A stretch of 64,000 bases of DNA from Limnohabitans sp. (GTDB lineage Bacteria; Pseudomonadota; Gammaproteobacteria; Burkholderiales; Burkholderiaceae_C): NCBI RefSeq assembly GCF_030158565.1, contig NZ_JAOASQ010000057.1:55143-119142 (forward strand), written 5' to 3'. A model generated the notes under the pieces. That model did no database searches. It worked only from the letters and a program-made list of their open reading frames with translations, and had not been told where the DNA came from. Below are positions 62,281-64,000 of the stretch, piece after piece (the first letter of the stretch is position 1; each line of letters starts with the position of its first letter). The position numbers and the translations under genes were made by a program.

Positions 62281-63345
62281 TCAAGGCAACGGAATCAAAA
62301 TCTTGAAGTCCGTACGACCGGGCTCGCTGTCACACTCGATCATGCCGTGGTGCTGTTGCACAAAGGTTTGCGCCAATGTCAGCCCCAGGCCCGAGCCGCC
62401 TTCGCGCCCCGAAATCAGCGGGAAGAAAATGCGGTCCTTGATCGAGTCTGGAACACCAGGCCCGTTGTCCATCACATGCAATTCCAGTGCCAGGCGATAA
62501 CGCTGCTTGCCAAACGTGACTTGCCTCAAGATCCGGCTCTTGAATGTGATCTGTGCATCGCCTTGCGCGATGCGCTCTGCCAAGGCTTGCGCCGCATTGT
62601 GCGAGATGTTGAGCACCGTCTGGATCAACTGCTCGCGGTCGCCCCGGAACTCGGGGATCGAGGTGTCGTAATCGCGCACGACTTTCAAACCCTTGGGGAA
62701 CTCGGCCAGGATCAAGGACCGAACGCGCTCGCACACTTCGTGGATGTTCACATCCCCCACCACATGCGGACGGCGGTGCGGCGCCAACAGCCGATCCACC
62801 AGCGTTTGCAGGCGATCCGCTTCGTGGATGATGACCTGTGTGTATTCGGTGAGGTCTTTGTTGTCCAGCTCCATCTCGAGCAACTGGGCCGAACCTCGGA
62901 TGCCGCCCAGCGGGTTCTTGATCTCGTGGGCCAAATTGCGGATCAGCTCCTTGTTGGCCTGGGCCTGCTCCAGCAAACGCTCTTCGCGCTCCTGGCGGGT
63001 TTGCTGCTCCACCGGCAGCAGCTCGATGATCACTTCGTCGGCACGGTCCGAGGGCGCCACGATCATGTGCACCGGCAAGCTGTCGCCATGGTGCAAGCGG
63101 TTGAGCATGGCTTCGTAGCGCAGCGCTGCAAACTCGTTCGAGCGTGCGCCGACCAAGGCATTTTTCAAAGGTTGTGCATCGGCAAAAAAATCGGGCAAAT
63201 AAGCCCCCATCAAACTGCGTCGCGACATGCCCATCACGTCTTCCAGGGCCGCGTTGACAAAACTGATGCGCCCTTCGCCCTCGATCACGGCGATGGGGGT
63301 GGCCAACAAATCAAAGGCCTGAAAACGGGAAACGGGTGAAGACAT
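62281..63345 (-). CDS. ntrB: Nitrogen regulation histidine kinase NtrB
   Basis: RNLAHEIKNPLGGIRGSAQLLEMEL; PAS domain; upstream of ntrC (an alternative TTG start at 63357 is possible). Confidence 0.97.
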   Translation of the reverse strand: MSSPVSRFQAFDLLATPIAVIEGEGRISFVNAALEDVMGMSRRSLMGAYLPDFFADAQPLKNALVGARSNEFAALRYEAMLNRLHHGDSLPVHMIVAPSDRADEVIIELLPVEQQTRQEREERLLEQAQANKELIRNLAHEIKNPLGGIRGSAQLLEMELDNKDLTEYTQVIIHEADRLQTLVDRLLAPHRRPHVVGDVNIHEVCERVRSLILAEFPKGLKVVRDYDTSIPEFRGDREQLIQTVLNISHNAAQALAERIAQGDAQITFKSRILRQVTFGKQRYRLALELHVMDNGPGVPDSIKDRIFFPLISGREGGSGLGLTLAQTFVQQHHGMIECDSEPGRTDFKILIPLP

Positions 63346-63353
63346 GGTCTTGC

Positions 63354-63881
63354 TCAAGGGTTGGCCGCCACAGGGCGGCGGGAAAGCTCACGCTGAAGGC
63401 TGTCGATGTCACGCTGCTTGCGCTCGATGGCGGCTTTGGCGGCCGTCACTTTTTCGGGCGCTTGGCCTGCAGGCAGGTCCTTGAAGGCCTGCTGCAACTG
63501 CGCTTGTTGGCGCTGGGCCTGATCGAGCTCCTGCAGCAAGATGGCGCGGGCCTGCACATCGCGTTCGCGCTGCGTGGCCGTTGAATCATCCGTTTTGGTG
63601 CGCGTGGATGGCACCAAGGCAGTGCCCTCATCCGAAGTGGTGCGCACGGCCTGCGCCGCGCCCTTGGGGCGTGTGCCTTCGATCACCGTGACGGCAGACG
63701 AGATGGCCACGCGCACGCAGGCCTTGCCTTGCGGTGCATTGGTGTACTCCTGACCGCAGCGGTAAACGGCGTCCTGTGCCTGCACCTGCACAGCCATGCA
63801 GCCCACCAAGACCCACAACAAGCGGCAAAAAAAAGGACGGCCGAAGCCGTCCTTTTTTGCACTGAGCTGTGCAATCCGCAT
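63354..63881 (-). CDS. Exported protein with Cys-containing DUF4124-like N-terminal segment and coiled-coil
   Basis: RLLWVLVGCMAVQVQAQDAVYRCGQEYTNAPQGKACVRV...; Q/R-rich helix; between glnA and ntrB. Confidence 0.75.
   Translation of the reverse strand: MRIAQLSAKKDGFGRPFFCRLLWVLVGCMAVQVQAQDAVYRCGQEYTNAPQGKACVRVAISSAVTVIEGTRPKGAAQAVRTTSDEGTALVPSTRTKTDDSTATQRERDVQARAILLQELDQAQRQQAQLQQAFKDLPAGQAPEKVTAAKAAIERKQRDIDSLQRELSRRPVAANP
63827..63858 (-). terminator. Strong rho-independent terminator of glnA (cUUCGg tetraloop)
   Basis: Minus strand GGACGGC-TTCG-GCCGTCC-TTTTTTTT. Confidence 0.85.
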
Positions 63882-63889
63882 GGTGTGGA

Positions 63890-64000
63890 TTACAGCGAGT
63901 AGTACATGTCGTATTCGACAGGAGACACTTCCACGCGGCTGCGGTTGACTTCTTGCATCTTCAAGTCGATGTAAGCGTCGATCCACGAGTCGGTGAACAC
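63890..64000 (-). CDS. glnA: Glutamine synthetase type I, C-terminal end (partial, runs off the window)
   Basis: Minus-strand translation VFTDSWIDAYIDLKMQEVNRSRVEVSPVEYDMYYSL*; adjacent to ntrBC. Confidence 0.93.
   Translation of the reverse strand: MFTDSWIDAYIDLKMQEVNRSRVEVSPVEYDMYYSL

Overview
This 64-kb window is chromosomal DNA from a high-GC betaproteobacterium, most likely Burkholderiales/Comamonadaceae judging by gene content and synteny (inference only). Most of it is dense housekeeping sequence: nadE-PII, moaA/mobA/moeA, an RND efflux pair, rnhA/gloB/mltD, dnaX-ybaB-recR with the divergent 4.5S SRP RNA gene, trxA-rho-rpmE2, a DctPQM TRAP transporter, dnaG, cysE/trmJ/suhB/mutS, an Anbu-type proteasome homologue, uppP, glnS, two pseudouridine synthases, an L,D-transpeptidase, and ntrC/ntrB/(partial)glnA. 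Accessory material lies at about 22.1-23.4 kb (integrase fragment, truncated IS3-family element, porin 5' remnant, all beside the SRP RNA gene) and about 51.9-55.4 kb (EEP nuclease, DUF924, a TumE/DUF6516-type toxin-antitoxin candidate with a four-half-site operator, a PPOX-like protein, and an SRAP protein lacking Cys2). The strongest observation is an A9 slippery run in dnaX. It has an SD-like element upstream, and both alternative frames stop within about a dozen codons, which predicts a tau/gamma-type dual product. Others are a UUCG-tetraloop terminator embedded in the coding sequence between glnA and ntrBC, three loci of a mosaic palindromic repeat family, and a duplicated fragment of the uppP 5' region. 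No CRISPR array, rRNA or tRNA was recognised.
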